Below, piece after piece: positions 52,725-60,843 of a DNA stretch of 64,000 bases. Position numbers and translations under genes: made by a program. Within the stretch, counting starts at the first letter, position 1, and every line of letters begins with the position of its first letter. This stretch comes from Faecalicatena faecalis (GTDB lineage: Bacteria; Bacillota; Clostridia; Lachnospirales; Lachnospiraceae): positions 248,001 to 312,000 of the forward strand of contig NZ_JABACJ020000001.1 in assembly GCF_012524165.2 (NCBI RefSeq). The letters run 5' to 3'. Below the pieces are notes generated by a model. That model did no database searches and had not been told where the DNA came from. It was given only the letters and a program-made list of their open reading frames with translations.

Positions 52725-53633
52725 TCAGCCGGGGAAATAGGAGGAGTCTAATACTTCTTTGCAGACGTCCAAAAACTGTCTGTTCACAGGCTCGAAAAAG
52801 CTGTCTTTCAGCCAGACAAAGTTGAACATTGCATGTGAAGAAAAGTTGCGGATATGGATTTGGCTGAGAGTGCCGTTCTCCAGGTTCTTTTGCGCCACAA
52901 AATGGTAGATAAAGGAGATTCCGATGTTCTCCATGACCATTTTCTGCACAGAATTAATAGTACCGATCTCCACATAGGACCGGAAGTTGTTAATATCCTG
53001 ATTATGGGTATGCAAGATCTGCATCAGGTTGCGGTGGGAATTGGTATCATTCTCACGGAAAATCAAGCGGTAATCATTTAATTCTTTGAAGTCGACGGTC
53101 TTGCCGGCCAGCGGATGCTCAGGGGAACAGATACAGATCGTATCGGCTTCAAAGAGTTCATAACTCTCGAATTCATGGGGCGGACAGTATGTATCTATGA
53201 TACAGAACTGTATCCGTCCTGTTTTTAATTGCTGTAAAAGAGCATCTGCCTCTCCGAGGTACATGCTGACCTTTTTGTCAGGATACTGCTTGAGGTATTC
53301 GGCTACCATATGCGGGACCAGGGATTCTCCTGTGGTGGTCAAGGTGCCCAGTCTCAATTCATCAGGCTGGTCGACGGGCATCTTTAACTTCCTCTCAATA
53401 ATCAGGGAATCGGCCTTGACTGTCTGGGCATATGCACGCAGCAGCTTTCCATGCTCTGTAAGGTGGAGACGGCGCTTCTCGTCATAATACAGAAGCTTTG
53501 TCTGATAGTAACCCTCCAGGTGCTTGATATGCTGGGTAACAGCAGGCTGCGTAATATTCAACAGATTGGCCGTCTTAGTATAATTCCGGGTCTCGCATAA
53601 AGTCAGGAAGGTATCCAATTTTAAATCTAACAT
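52725..53633 (-). CDS. LysR-family regulator of the 48-58 kb regulon
   Basis: LysR-type regulator (302 aa). Helix-turn-helix at about 1-60 (LCETRNYTKTANLLNITQPAVTQHIKHLE), effector domain about 90-295. It is divergent from the second M29/NicX-like gene, with box C only about 40 bp from its start, and convergent with aroM. The three 41-bp boxes with the ATAA-N7-TTAT core fit the LysR consensus (a T-N11-A dyad), so this protein is the best candidate to activate all three units and regulate itself. The inducer is presumably a pathway intermediate. Confidence 0.9.
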   Translation of the reverse strand: MLDLKLDTFLTLCETRNYTKTANLLNITQPAVTQHIKHLEGYYQTKLLYYDEKRRLHLTEHGKLLRAYAQTVKADSLIIERKLKMPVDQPDELRLGTLTTTGESLVPHMVAEYLKQYPDKKVSMYLGEADALLQQLKTGRIQFCIIDTYCPPHEFESYELFEADTICICSPEHPLAGKTVDFKELNDYRLIFRENDTNSHRNLMQILHTHNQDINNFRSYVEIGTINSVQKMVMENIGISFIYHFVAQKNLENGTLSQIHIRNFSSHAMFNFVWLKDSFFEPVNRQFLDVCKEVLDSSYFPG

Positions 53634-53673
53634 TTCTTACAACTCCTTTCTGAATTTTCTGCTAACTATCCAT

Positions 53674-53738
53674 ATAATCGGAACTTATTAGGCTATAAAA
53701 TAATATGATTTCATTTTAAAAGAATTTTGTGATATTAT
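53674..53738 (+). promoter_or_regulatory. LysR box C and promoter of second NicX-like unit
   Basis: ATAA-N7-TTAT (53674-53688), block TAGGCTATAAAATAATA and TGATTTCAT to 53714, then 18 bp to TATTAT (53733-53738). It lies between the divergent LysR gene and the unit it probably activates. Confidence 0.83.
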
Positions 53739-53808
53739 CAAGACAAATAAAGGACTTTCCGAAAAAGTCCGAAAGATAATGTGGTACAAAAAGAAGGAGG
53801 ATTTTATT

Positions 53809-54873
53809 ATGGAATACCCAATTGGAATTGAAATGGCACCGGATTATTTATCTTATGAAGTGAGCAAGGCAGCATATAAGCTGGTAAAGGAAATGATGTT
53901 GGTACAGCCTGGTGAAAATGTTGTTGTGACAGGAGACACATCTACGGACAAGAGAGTGCTCGATGCAATTATGAACGCAGCTTATATCGTAGGTGCTAAC
54001 CCGGTACTGGTTTATGTTCCGACGAATGAAAAAGCATATGCAGAGCCGATCGCTCCTCTTGGAAATGCAGTGGCAGTAGCAGATGTATGGATCGAATTAT
54101 CCTACTCATCCATCATGCTGTGTGAATCATGGAGAAAAGCAATCGACTTTGGATGCCGTTATATCAACCTGACAGGCATGGATGTGACGATGATCGTAAA
54201 CTGCATTGGAAGAGTAGATGTTGCAAGTGTTGTAGAGCTTGGTGAGGCTTTAAAGGCAAAGATGGAAGCTGCAAATGACATCATCATCAAGGATGACAAT
54301 GGTACATATCTGACAGCAAAGAACGAGGGCAGACCAGTTCGCCACTCAGGACAGTTAGCTACATTCAAGGGATATCCATTCATGATGTGCGGACAGATCA
54401 GTTGGTGTCCGATTGAAGAGACCATCAACGGAAAACTGGTATTTGATGCAGCAATCTTCCCACCGACAGACATGGGAATCCTGTCCGGCAATGTAGAATT
54501 GACACTGGAGAACGGAAGAGTCACAAAGATCGAGGGCGGCAAAGATGCAGAGAGATTCAGTGCATGGCTGCATTCATTTGATGATCCGAATATGTTCCGT
54601 CTGGCACATTATTCCTTAGGATTTAACCCGGGAGTAAGCAAAGCAACAGGACGTATCGTAGAAGATGAAAGAATCTTCGGCTGCATGGAATTTGGTATCG
54701 GTAGCCAGGGCAAGATGATCCGCGGAAGCTACTGGACAGCAGCCTCACATACAGACGGTGTTGTTTCTAAACCTTCTATTATCCTGGACGGAGTTGCAAT
54801 CGAGGAAAATGGTAAATATGTCGATCCAGAATTAGTTGCGATCTGTAAAAAAATGGGAGTAGCAGGGTATTAA
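53809..54873 (+). CDS. M29-aminopeptidase/NicX-like metalloenzyme, copy 2
   Basis: Paralogue of the protein at 50707 (354 aa; both begin MEYPIGIEM). ATG 53809 follows GGAGG; an upstream ATG at 53779 lacks a ribosome binding site. His267, His314 and Asp316 fall at identical positions to copy 1, as do PLGNAVAVADVWIELSY-type and VEDERIFG segments. The two copies differ most in about residues 110-170 and at the C-terminus, suggesting related but distinct substrates or a hetero-oligomer. Codon use is more biased than in copy 1, implying higher expression. It is followed by a strong terminator. Confidence 0.75.
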   Translation: MEYPIGIEMAPDYLSYEVSKAAYKLVKEMMLVQPGENVVVTGDTSTDKRVLDAIMNAAYIVGANPVLVYVPTNEKAYAEPIAPLGNAVAVADVWIELSYSSIMLCESWRKAIDFGCRYINLTGMDVTMIVNCIGRVDVASVVELGEALKAKMEAANDIIIKDDNGTYLTAKNEGRPVRHSGQLATFKGYPFMMCGQISWCPIEETINGKLVFDAAIFPPTDMGILSGNVELTLENGRVTKIEGGKDAERFSAWLHSFDDPNMFRLAHYSLGFNPGVSKATGRIVEDERIFGCMEFGIGSQGKMIRGSYWTAASHTDGVVSKPSIILDGVAIEENGKYVDPELVAICKKMGVAGY

Positions 54874-54886
54874 AAGCTTTGGATAA

Positions 54887-54926
54887 AGAGTACCCAGATT
54901 TACCTGCTGTCTGGGTACTCTTTTTT
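54887..54926 (+). terminator. Internal terminator between NicX-like copy 2 and OPT gene
   Basis: AGAGTACCCAGA/TCTGGGTACTCT perfect stem followed by TTTTTT. The OPT gene begins only 28 nt later with no room for a promoter, so downstream genes depend on read-through. Confidence 0.92.
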
Positions 54927-54954
54927 CTTTATGAAGGAAGGGTTGGAGGAGAAT

Positions 54955-56547
54955 ATGGAAGAAAAGAAAAAAGATGGGAAATCTACATTTGAAAAAATTC
55001 GATTTTCGGAGCCGGCGACCATTATTTTTGGGTCTATTCTGGCTGTCCTGTCAGGTATCATCTGTATGCAGATCATGGGGAAGGTTGGTGTATCGGCCAA
55101 TACTTCGATCTTAGGTGCAGTATTTGCAATGCTGGTAGCGAAGATTCCAATGTCCGCATTTGGAAAGTTCAAGAGCCTTGAGAGACAGAACTATATTCAG
55201 ACGATTGTATCAGGTGCAGGTTTTTCTGCAGCAAACTGTGCATTCGTTGCAGTGGCGATTCTGTATGTTATGGGCGAGACAAAAGCGATTCTTCCGATGG
55301 CAGTCGGATGTATCTTTGGAACTGTGATCTCAGTCTATACAGTAGGCGCATTGTTTGATTCCCCGTTGTTCCCTGCAAGAGAGGCGTGGGCACCTGGTGT
55401 GGCTACCGCAGAAGTCCTGGAAGCAGGAGATGAGGGTGGAGATAAGGCAAAACGTGTTATCCAGGGTATTGTTGTAGGTATCGTGGGCAGTATCTTTAAA
55501 CTCCCAGTTGGTGCTGTTGGTATCGTATTTATTGCAAATATCGTGTCCATGCTGGCACTCGGTATCGGCCTGTTGATTCGTGGATACTGCGCACCGCTCA
55601 CCGGATTTGATCTGGGGACAACGAGTATTCCGCAGGGCTTCATGGTAGGAGCAGGATTGATCGCATTGGTACAGTCTGTTGTTTCTATTTACCAGAGCTC
55701 TTCTAAGGCAAAACAGTCAAAAGCAGCAAAAGACGAACTGGAAGAGGGGCTGACTGTTTCCAGCACAAAGACAAGAGGTACTTTGATTATTGCATTGGCT
55801 ACACATGTAGTCGGCGGAATTTTCGTAGGCGTGATCTGTGGAATCTTTACCGGAATGTCACCTGCAAAGATGGTACTGTGGGTAATCTGGACGGCATTTG
55901 CATCTGTGGCATCCATGATCATTATTGGAAAAGCCGCAATGTATTCAGGATGGTTCCCGGGATTCGCAGTTACGACGATTTTTATGACGATCGGTGTATT
56001 GATGGGCTTCCCTCCAATCGCAGTTGCAGTTCTCACCGGATATATCAGTTCTGTCGGACCATGTTTTGCTGATATGGGATATGACTTAAAGACAGGATGG
56101 ATCATTCGTGGAAAGAGCGCAAATCCAGAACGTGAAGTTTATGGAAGAAAGCAGCAGGTATTCATCGAAATGCTTGGCGCATTTATCGGAATCGTTGTTG
56201 TTATTTTCTTTGCAGATATGACCTTAAAGGATGGGCTGATTCCTGCAACAAGTACTGTTTTTGCTACAACAGCACAGATGGGAAGTAATATGGCCCTCTT
56301 AAAGGAACTGGCAATCTGGGCAATCCCAGGTGCAATCATCCAGATCATCGGAAGAAAGTACATGTTCGGTGTGCTGCTTGCTACAGGTCTTCTGATCAAC
56401 AATCCAATCTATGGTATCGGTGTTGTTGTTGCAGTTATCATCCGTAAGATCATTGGTGACGAATTCATGAACTGCCGTGATGCTGGTCTGATCGCAGGAG
56501 ATGGATTATTCAGTTTCTTCTCAAGCTTGATCAAGATGTTTATATAA
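54955..56547 (+). CDS. OPT/YSL-family oligopeptide transporter
   Basis: Polytopic membrane transporter (530 aa from ATG 54955 with GGAGGAG upstream; ATG 54931 sits in the terminator tail and lacks one). OPT family members import oligopeptides, glutathione or metal chelates with protons. About 14 hydrophobic segments occur. Landmarks: SEPATIIFGSILAVLSG, GMAVGC-like MAVGCIFGT, FPAREAWAPGVATAEVLEAG, GYCAPLTGFDLGTTSIPQGF and VGPCFADMGYDLKTGWI. It follows the second NicX-like gene and precedes a dipeptidase, which suggests uptake of a peptide-like substrate. Confidence 0.88.
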   Translation: MEEKKKDGKSTFEKIRFSEPATIIFGSILAVLSGIICMQIMGKVGVSANTSILGAVFAMLVAKIPMSAFGKFKSLERQNYIQTIVSGAGFSAANCAFVAVAILYVMGETKAILPMAVGCIFGTVISVYTVGALFDSPLFPAREAWAPGVATAEVLEAGDEGGDKAKRVIQGIVVGIVGSIFKLPVGAVGIVFIANIVSMLALGIGLLIRGYCAPLTGFDLGTTSIPQGFMVGAGLIALVQSVVSIYQSSSKAKQSKAAKDELEEGLTVSSTKTRGTLIIALATHVVGGIFVGVICGIFTGMSPAKMVLWVIWTAFASVASMIIIGKAAMYSGWFPGFAVTTIFMTIGVLMGFPPIAVAVLTGYISSVGPCFADMGYDLKTGWIIRGKSANPEREVYGRKQQVFIEMLGAFIGIVVVIFFADMTLKDGLIPATSTVFATTAQMGSNMALLKELAIWAIPGAIIQIIGRKYMFGVLLATGLLINNPIYGIGVVVAVIIRKIIGDEFMNCRDAGLIAGDGLFSFFSSLIKMFI

Positions 56548-56577
56548 AAAGCATAAGAATGTCATGTGAAGTATGAT

Positions 56578-56609
56578 ATGCGTCTCGCCGCAAGTGCGCC
56601 GGGGCGCAT
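56578..56609 (+). other. Intercistronic hairpin between OPT and pepD genes
   Basis: ATGCGTCTCGCCG pairs with CGCCGGGGCGCAT (G-U pairs, one mismatch), GC-rich, no T tract. Probably a processing or stability element rather than a terminator. Confidence 0.5.
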
Positions 56610-56654
56610 TTGAAGTAGAAAACGAAAATGAAAATATAGGAGAGTAGGAGTATT

Positions 56655-58088
56655 ATGGTTGATGTAGAAAAAGTGATTTCGTATTTTAAGAAGGTCTGTT
56701 CCATTCCGAGGGCATCCGGGGATGAGAAGGCGATCAGTGAATATATTGCCGATTTTGCGAGAAATAGAGGACTGGATGTGACACAGGATTCTAATTATAA
56801 TCTGATCATCAGAAAACCGGCCACTGTTCCAAATGCCGGAGAGCCGGTGATCCTGCAGGGACATTTGGATATGGTCTATGTAAAAGAAAATGACAGCGAC
56901 CATGTATATGAGAATGGGATAGAAGTTCAGGAAGATGACGAATACTATTATGCCGATGGGACTTCGCTTGGTTCTGACAATGGTATTGCAATAGCATACT
57001 GTCTTGCGGTCCTGGACAGCGAGGATCTAAAGCATCCAGATTTGGAAATCGTGTTTACTGTAAAGGAAGAGGTCGGTCTGATCGGAGCAGATATCATAGA
57101 CATCTCTTCTTTAAAGGGGACCAGGTTCATTAATCTGGATTCAGAAGAAGAAGGAATCTTTTATACAAGCTGTGCAGGCGGACTGCGCTGCCGGATGATC
57201 TGGAATGTGGAGACGGAATGTCTGAAAGAAGAACGGATTCCATTGAAGGTCACTTTCAAGGGACTTGCGGGTGGTCATTCAGGAATCAATATCGGCATGG
57301 GGCTGGGAAATTCCATTGTACTTCTCGGCAGACTTCTTTACTTATTAAAGGAGCTTCCGGTACGTATCAACATGTTGGATGCACCTGGTAAGGCCAATGC
57401 AATTGCAAATAATGCATCTGTGAGCCTTTACGTGAGGCCGGAAGATTTAGAGGCAGTAAAAGCAAGATTGAAAGAAATAGAAGAGACATTCCAGACAGAA
57501 TTACAGTATACGGATTCTATACAGTTTGAAATTGAGGAAGGTAAGGCTGTATCAGGCGCAGAAGTGTATACAGAAAAATACCAAAAAGAAATCTGCAATA
57601 GTCTCATGCTGCTCCCATATGGTGTGGCAGGATATTCCTTTGCGATCGAAGGCTTGATTGAGACATCCATGAATCTTGGCTCGCTGACGTTTGAAGACGG
57701 AAAATTGACTCTTCTGATGTCCCTTAGAAGCTCTGTTGCATCACAGAAATATATGCTTAGAGACAAGATACAGATCATTGCGGACGAATATTGTGATATT
57801 TGTATCTTTGAAAGCGACTATCCAGGCTGGCAGTACCGCAAGGAATCCCCGCTGAGAGATACGGCGATTGCATTATATGAAAAACTGTTCCATAAAAAGG
57901 CAGAAGTAGCAGCGATTCATGCTGGGCTGGAATGTGGATATTGGGATGATAAGAAGCCTGGGATGGATATTATTTCAACCGGACCGGACCTTTTCGATGT
58001 TCACTCCACGAAGGAAAAAGTTTCCAAGGAGTCCATTGCACATATGTGGCTGTATTTGACAGAGCTTTTAGAAGAACTGTCTCATTAA
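56655..58088 (+). CDS. pepD: Aminoacyl-histidine dipeptidase PepD (M20)
   Basis: Zinc metallopeptidase of the PepD/M20C family (477 aa), hydrolysing Xaa-His dipeptides such as carnosine and other small peptides. Zinc and catalytic residues: His and Asp in LQGHLDMV, LGSDNGIAIAYCLA, Glu pair in VKEEVGLIGA, Asp in INLDSEE and His in GGHSGINIG (dimer-domain), with a final DVHSTKEKV histidine. GGAGAG precedes the start. It is the last gene of the LysR-box-C unit, probably digesting what the OPT transporter brings in. Confidence 0.92.
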   Translation: MVDVEKVISYFKKVCSIPRASGDEKAISEYIADFARNRGLDVTQDSNYNLIIRKPATVPNAGEPVILQGHLDMVYVKENDSDHVYENGIEVQEDDEYYYADGTSLGSDNGIAIAYCLAVLDSEDLKHPDLEIVFTVKEEVGLIGADIIDISSLKGTRFINLDSEEEGIFYTSCAGGLRCRMIWNVETECLKEERIPLKVTFKGLAGGHSGINIGMGLGNSIVLLGRLLYLLKELPVRINMLDAPGKANAIANNASVSLYVRPEDLEAVKARLKEIEETFQTELQYTDSIQFEIEEGKAVSGAEVYTEKYQKEICNSLMLLPYGVAGYSFAIEGLIETSMNLGSLTFEDGKLTLLMSLRSSVASQKYMLRDKIQIIADEYCDICIFESDYPGWQYRKESPLRDTAIALYEKLFHKKAEVAAIHAGLECGYWDDKKPGMDIISTGPDLFDVHSTKEKVSKESIAHMWLYLTELLEELSH

Positions 58089-58188
58089 GTTTGAAAAGCC
58101 AGATATAGAGTGACTGGTCACAGTCTGCTTCACCTGCATGCGCAAAAGCAGCCAGCAACTCTATAGAAAATTATTAGGAAAATTTAAG

Positions 58189-58250
58189 AACCTTGTACTT
58201 GGAATGTGTTATAGATTATGGTATTCTAAGTGCAAGGTTTCTTTTCTTTT
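58189..58250 (+). terminator. Terminator of the box-C unit
   Basis: AACCTTGTACTTGGAAT pairs with ATTCTAAGTGCAAGGTT (G-U pairs), 17-nt loop, then TTCTTTTCTTTTT. Confidence 0.85.
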
Positions 58251-58353
58251 TATGCCGGGAATGCAGGCGGTGACTGCTCATCATATGCATGGAATGTGGA
58301 AATCTAATGAAACAAAGTGAGATTGTGGAGAAATCTTTTAGGAGGAAATCAGG

Positions 58354-58824
58354 ATGACGCGAAGCGAATTCTTAACAGAACTGCGCAAGGCGCTGGAAAA
58401 TGATCTGTCCGGCAGTATTGTTCAAGAAAATGTTGAGTTCTACAACCAATATATAACAGATGAGATTCGAAAAGGGAAGAGCGAAGAAGATGTACTTTCA
58501 ATGCTGGGCGATCCATGGATACTTGCGAGGACAGTGATCGATGCCGCAGATGGTACAGATCAATCCACCGTATATGAGTCTGGCAGCAGTACGTACGGCG
58601 GCTATGAGAATGACAGAGGCCGTACGACAGAACAAAATCCTTATGTGCACACTTTCGGACTGGATACATGGTGGAAGAAGCTGCTTTTAATTCTGGGAAT
58701 CATCATGATCGTGGTTGCCATATTTGCTGTCGTTACAGGTCTGATCAGAATATTAGCACCGATTCTTGTTCCTATACTGGTCATTATGATCGTAATCCGT
58801 ATGATAGGTAATAGGCGGGGCTGA
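58354..58824 (+). CDS. DUF1700/HAAS-domain membrane protein
   Basis: 156-aa protein with an N-terminal helical DUF1700/HAAS-like domain (about 1-65: MTRSEFLTELRKAL, EDVLSMLGDPWILART), a Gly/Ser/Tyr-rich linker and one or two membrane helices (about 110-150). Such proteins are often regulators or partners of PadR-controlled membrane functions, but no PadR gene is adjacent. AGGAGGAAATCAGG precedes the start. It appears monocistronic, with its own terminator at 58916. Function unknown. Confidence 0.8.
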   Translation: MTRSEFLTELRKALENDLSGSIVQENVEFYNQYITDEIRKGKSEEDVLSMLGDPWILARTVIDAADGTDQSTVYESGSSTYGGYENDRGRTTEQNPYVHTFGLDTWWKKLLLILGIIMIVVAIFAVVTGLIRILAPILVPILVIMIVIRMIGNRRG

Positions 58825-58915
58825 AACAAACGGTAATATAAATGTATCATTATAGAATGATGAATGAGCAATCAGGATACAATAAGAAAAAATAGATTGG
58901 AAACATACGATTAGA

Positions 58916-58945
58916 AAACACTGGCTGAAATGCCGGTGTTTTTTA
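58916..58945 (+). terminator. Terminator of DUF1700 gene
   Basis: AACACTGGC/GCCGGTGTT stem with a 6-nt loop and TTTTTT. Confidence 0.85.
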
Positions 58946-59000
58946 GTGTAAGAGGCAGAAAGCCCTGCTTTATTGACATTTCTGGAAAAAAATGGAAAGT

Positions 59001-59031
59001 AAAAGACCGATGGGGGAGCCATCGGTCTTTT
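59001..59031. terminator. Second terminator-like hairpin in the 58825-59237 gap
   Basis: AAAAGACCGATGG/CCATCGGTCTTTT perfect 13-bp stem with a 5-nt loop, symmetric A and T tracts. A third hairpin (TGTAGAAAG/CTTTCTACA, 59061-59082) follows. No gene is seen between them; the rest of the gap is AT-rich leader of the Asn-rich gene. Confidence 0.75.
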
Positions 59032-59237
59032 GAGGGGAGTATAAATAATTAATAAGGGGTTGTAGAAAGTAACCTTTCTACATTGAATAGTATAATATAT
59101 CAAATTGGAAAAAGCAAGCAAAAATAAAAAAAATATTAAATAAAAAGAAATAATTGATTTTGTAAAATATGAATAAAAATTAGAGCAGAATGACACAATA
59201 TGAGTGTACCAAATAAATTTTCCTAGGAGGAACACTA

Positions 59238-59498
59238 ATGTCAAACAACAATAACAACAATAACAACAACAAAAACGCAAACACAAACAGCTCTTCAAAG
59301 AACTCAAGCAACAATAACTCAAACAACAACTCTTATTCTAACTCTTACTCAGACGTACAGAGCCAGAATAACAACTCCAACAAGAATTCTAACAAGAATT
59401 CTAATAAGAATTCAACAAGCAATACAACAAGCAACTCAACATCCAACAATAACTCTAAGAACATGAATTCTTATAACAACGGAAGCATCAACTACTAA
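59238..59498 (+). CDS. Asn/Ser-rich low-complexity small protein
   Basis: 86-aa protein in which 39 residues are Asn and 23 Ser, with a few Lys, Thr and Tyr, and no hydrophobic segment. Nothing in it is recognisable as a known domain. Reasons to treat it as real: a strong AGGAGG 10 nt before the ATG, isolation between hairpins, a clean stop and consistent codon choice. Three near-identical 12-bp DNA units (59379-59414) encode NKNS repeats. It could be a disordered, spore-associated or surface-adhesive polypeptide; no evidence separates these. Confidence 0.65.
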   Translation: MSNNNNNNNNNKNANTNSSSKNSSNNNSNNNSYSNSYSDVQSQNNNSNKNSNKNSNKNSTSNTTSNSTSNNNSKNMNSYNNGSINY

Positions 59499-59557
59499 GC
59501 AGGGGTACTTTTCTAAGAAGTACAGGACAAAAGTCAGTTTGGTACAAGGCTAAGGTC

Positions 59558-59600
59558 AATTTAGGACGTAGTAAAGTTCGGCTTTACTACGTCCTAAATT
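59558..59600 (+). other. Very strong hairpin after Asn-rich gene
   Basis: Perfect 19-bp stem (AATTTAGGACGTAGTAAAG at 59558-59576, complement ending 59600) closed by TTCGG. Only TATAGTAATA follows. It probably ends the Asn-rich transcript. Confidence 0.75.
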
Positions 59601-59683
59601 TATAGTAATATGATACATATAATTTACTGTGCAGCGGATGCATAAGCATTTAGAAGCTGTTAACTGCGCATATGGAGGCGTTC

Positions 59684-60832
59684 ATGAATAGAATAGAATT
59701 AATAGCACCCTGCCATTTTGGCCTGGAGGCAGTACTAAAAAGGGAAATTCAGGACCTGGGGTACGAGATTTCACAGGTGGAAGACGGCAGGGTCACATTT
59801 TACGGGGATAAGGCTGCAATCTGCAGGGCGAATATTTTCTTACGCAGTGCGGAGAGGATATTACTGAAGGCAGGCTGCTTCAAGGCAGAGACCTTTGATG
59901 AGCTGTTTGAAAATACAAAGGTGATTCCATGGGAGGAATATATACCAAAGGACGGTAAGTTCTGGGTGGCGAAGGCAGCTTCTGTGAAGAGTAAGCTGTT
60001 CAGTCCGTCAGATATCCAGTCCATCATGAAAAAGGCGATGGTAGAGCGTATGAAGACGCACTATCATATGAAGTGGTTTGAAGAAAAAGGAGCATCTTAT
60101 CCGGTCAGAGTATTTCTGATGAAGGATATGGTGACAGTCGGAATAGATACATCCGGCGTATCCCTTCATAAACGTGGATATCGCCAATTGGCGGGCAAGG
60201 CACCTATTACAGAGACGCTGGCGGCGGCTCTGATTATGCTGACCCCTTGGAACAGGGACCGCGTTCTTGTTGATCCATTCTGCGGCAGTGGGACATTTCC
60301 AATCGAGGCGGCTATGATGGCAGCTAAGATTGCGCCCGGTATGAATCGCTCCTTCCTGGCGGAGGAGTGGGGCAATGTGCTGTCCAGACAGGATTGGTAT
60401 CATGCTGTAGATGAGGCGAATGACTTGATCGAGGATGATGTGGAGGTCGATATCCAGGGATATGATATTGATGCTGAGGTATTAAAAGCGGCGCGTCAGA
60501 ATGCAGAGGAAGCCGGAGTCGGACATATGATCCACTTCCAACAGCGCGATGTGAGGGACTTGCGGCATCCGAAAAAATATGGATTTATCATCACGAATCC
60601 TCCTTATGGAGAGCGATTGGAAGAAAAGGCAGTCCTTCCCCAGTTGTATGGAGACTTTGGTGAGGCATTCCGCAGACTGGACAGTTGGTCAGCGTATATG
60701 ATTACCAGTTATGAAGAGGCAGAACGGTATTTTGGAAGACAGGCAGATAAGAACAGGAAGATATATAATGGGATGATCAAGACCTATTTTTATCAATTCA
60801 TGGGTCCAAGACCTCCAAAACCAAAGAAATAG
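59684..60832 (+). CDS. THUMP-domain class I rRNA/RNA methyltransferase (RlmL/YpsC-like)
   Basis: SAM-dependent RNA methyltransferase (382 aa from ATG 59684 with GGAGG 5 nt upstream; ATG 59672 has no such site). The N-terminal THUMP region (about 1-160) includes LIAPCHFGLEAVLKREI. The SAM motif I is VDPFCGSGTFPIEAAMMA, and the amino-methylating NPPY tetrad is in TNPPYGERL. This suggests N2-guanine methylation of 23S rRNA as in RlmL/YpsC, though the exact position is inferred. rdgB follows 11 nt later. Confidence 0.9.
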   Translation: MNRIELIAPCHFGLEAVLKREIQDLGYEISQVEDGRVTFYGDKAAICRANIFLRSAERILLKAGCFKAETFDELFENTKVIPWEEYIPKDGKFWVAKAASVKSKLFSPSDIQSIMKKAMVERMKTHYHMKWFEEKGASYPVRVFLMKDMVTVGIDTSGVSLHKRGYRQLAGKAPITETLAAALIMLTPWNRDRVLVDPFCGSGTFPIEAAMMAAKIAPGMNRSFLAEEWGNVLSRQDWYHAVDEANDLIEDDVEVDIQGYDIDAEVLKAARQNAEEAGVGHMIHFQQRDVRDLRHPKKYGFIITNPPYGERLEEKAVLPQLYGDFGEAFRRLDSWSAYMITSYEEAERYFGRQADKNRKIYNGMIKTYFYQFMGPRPPKPKK

Positions 60833-60843
60833 AAGGTAGAGAG

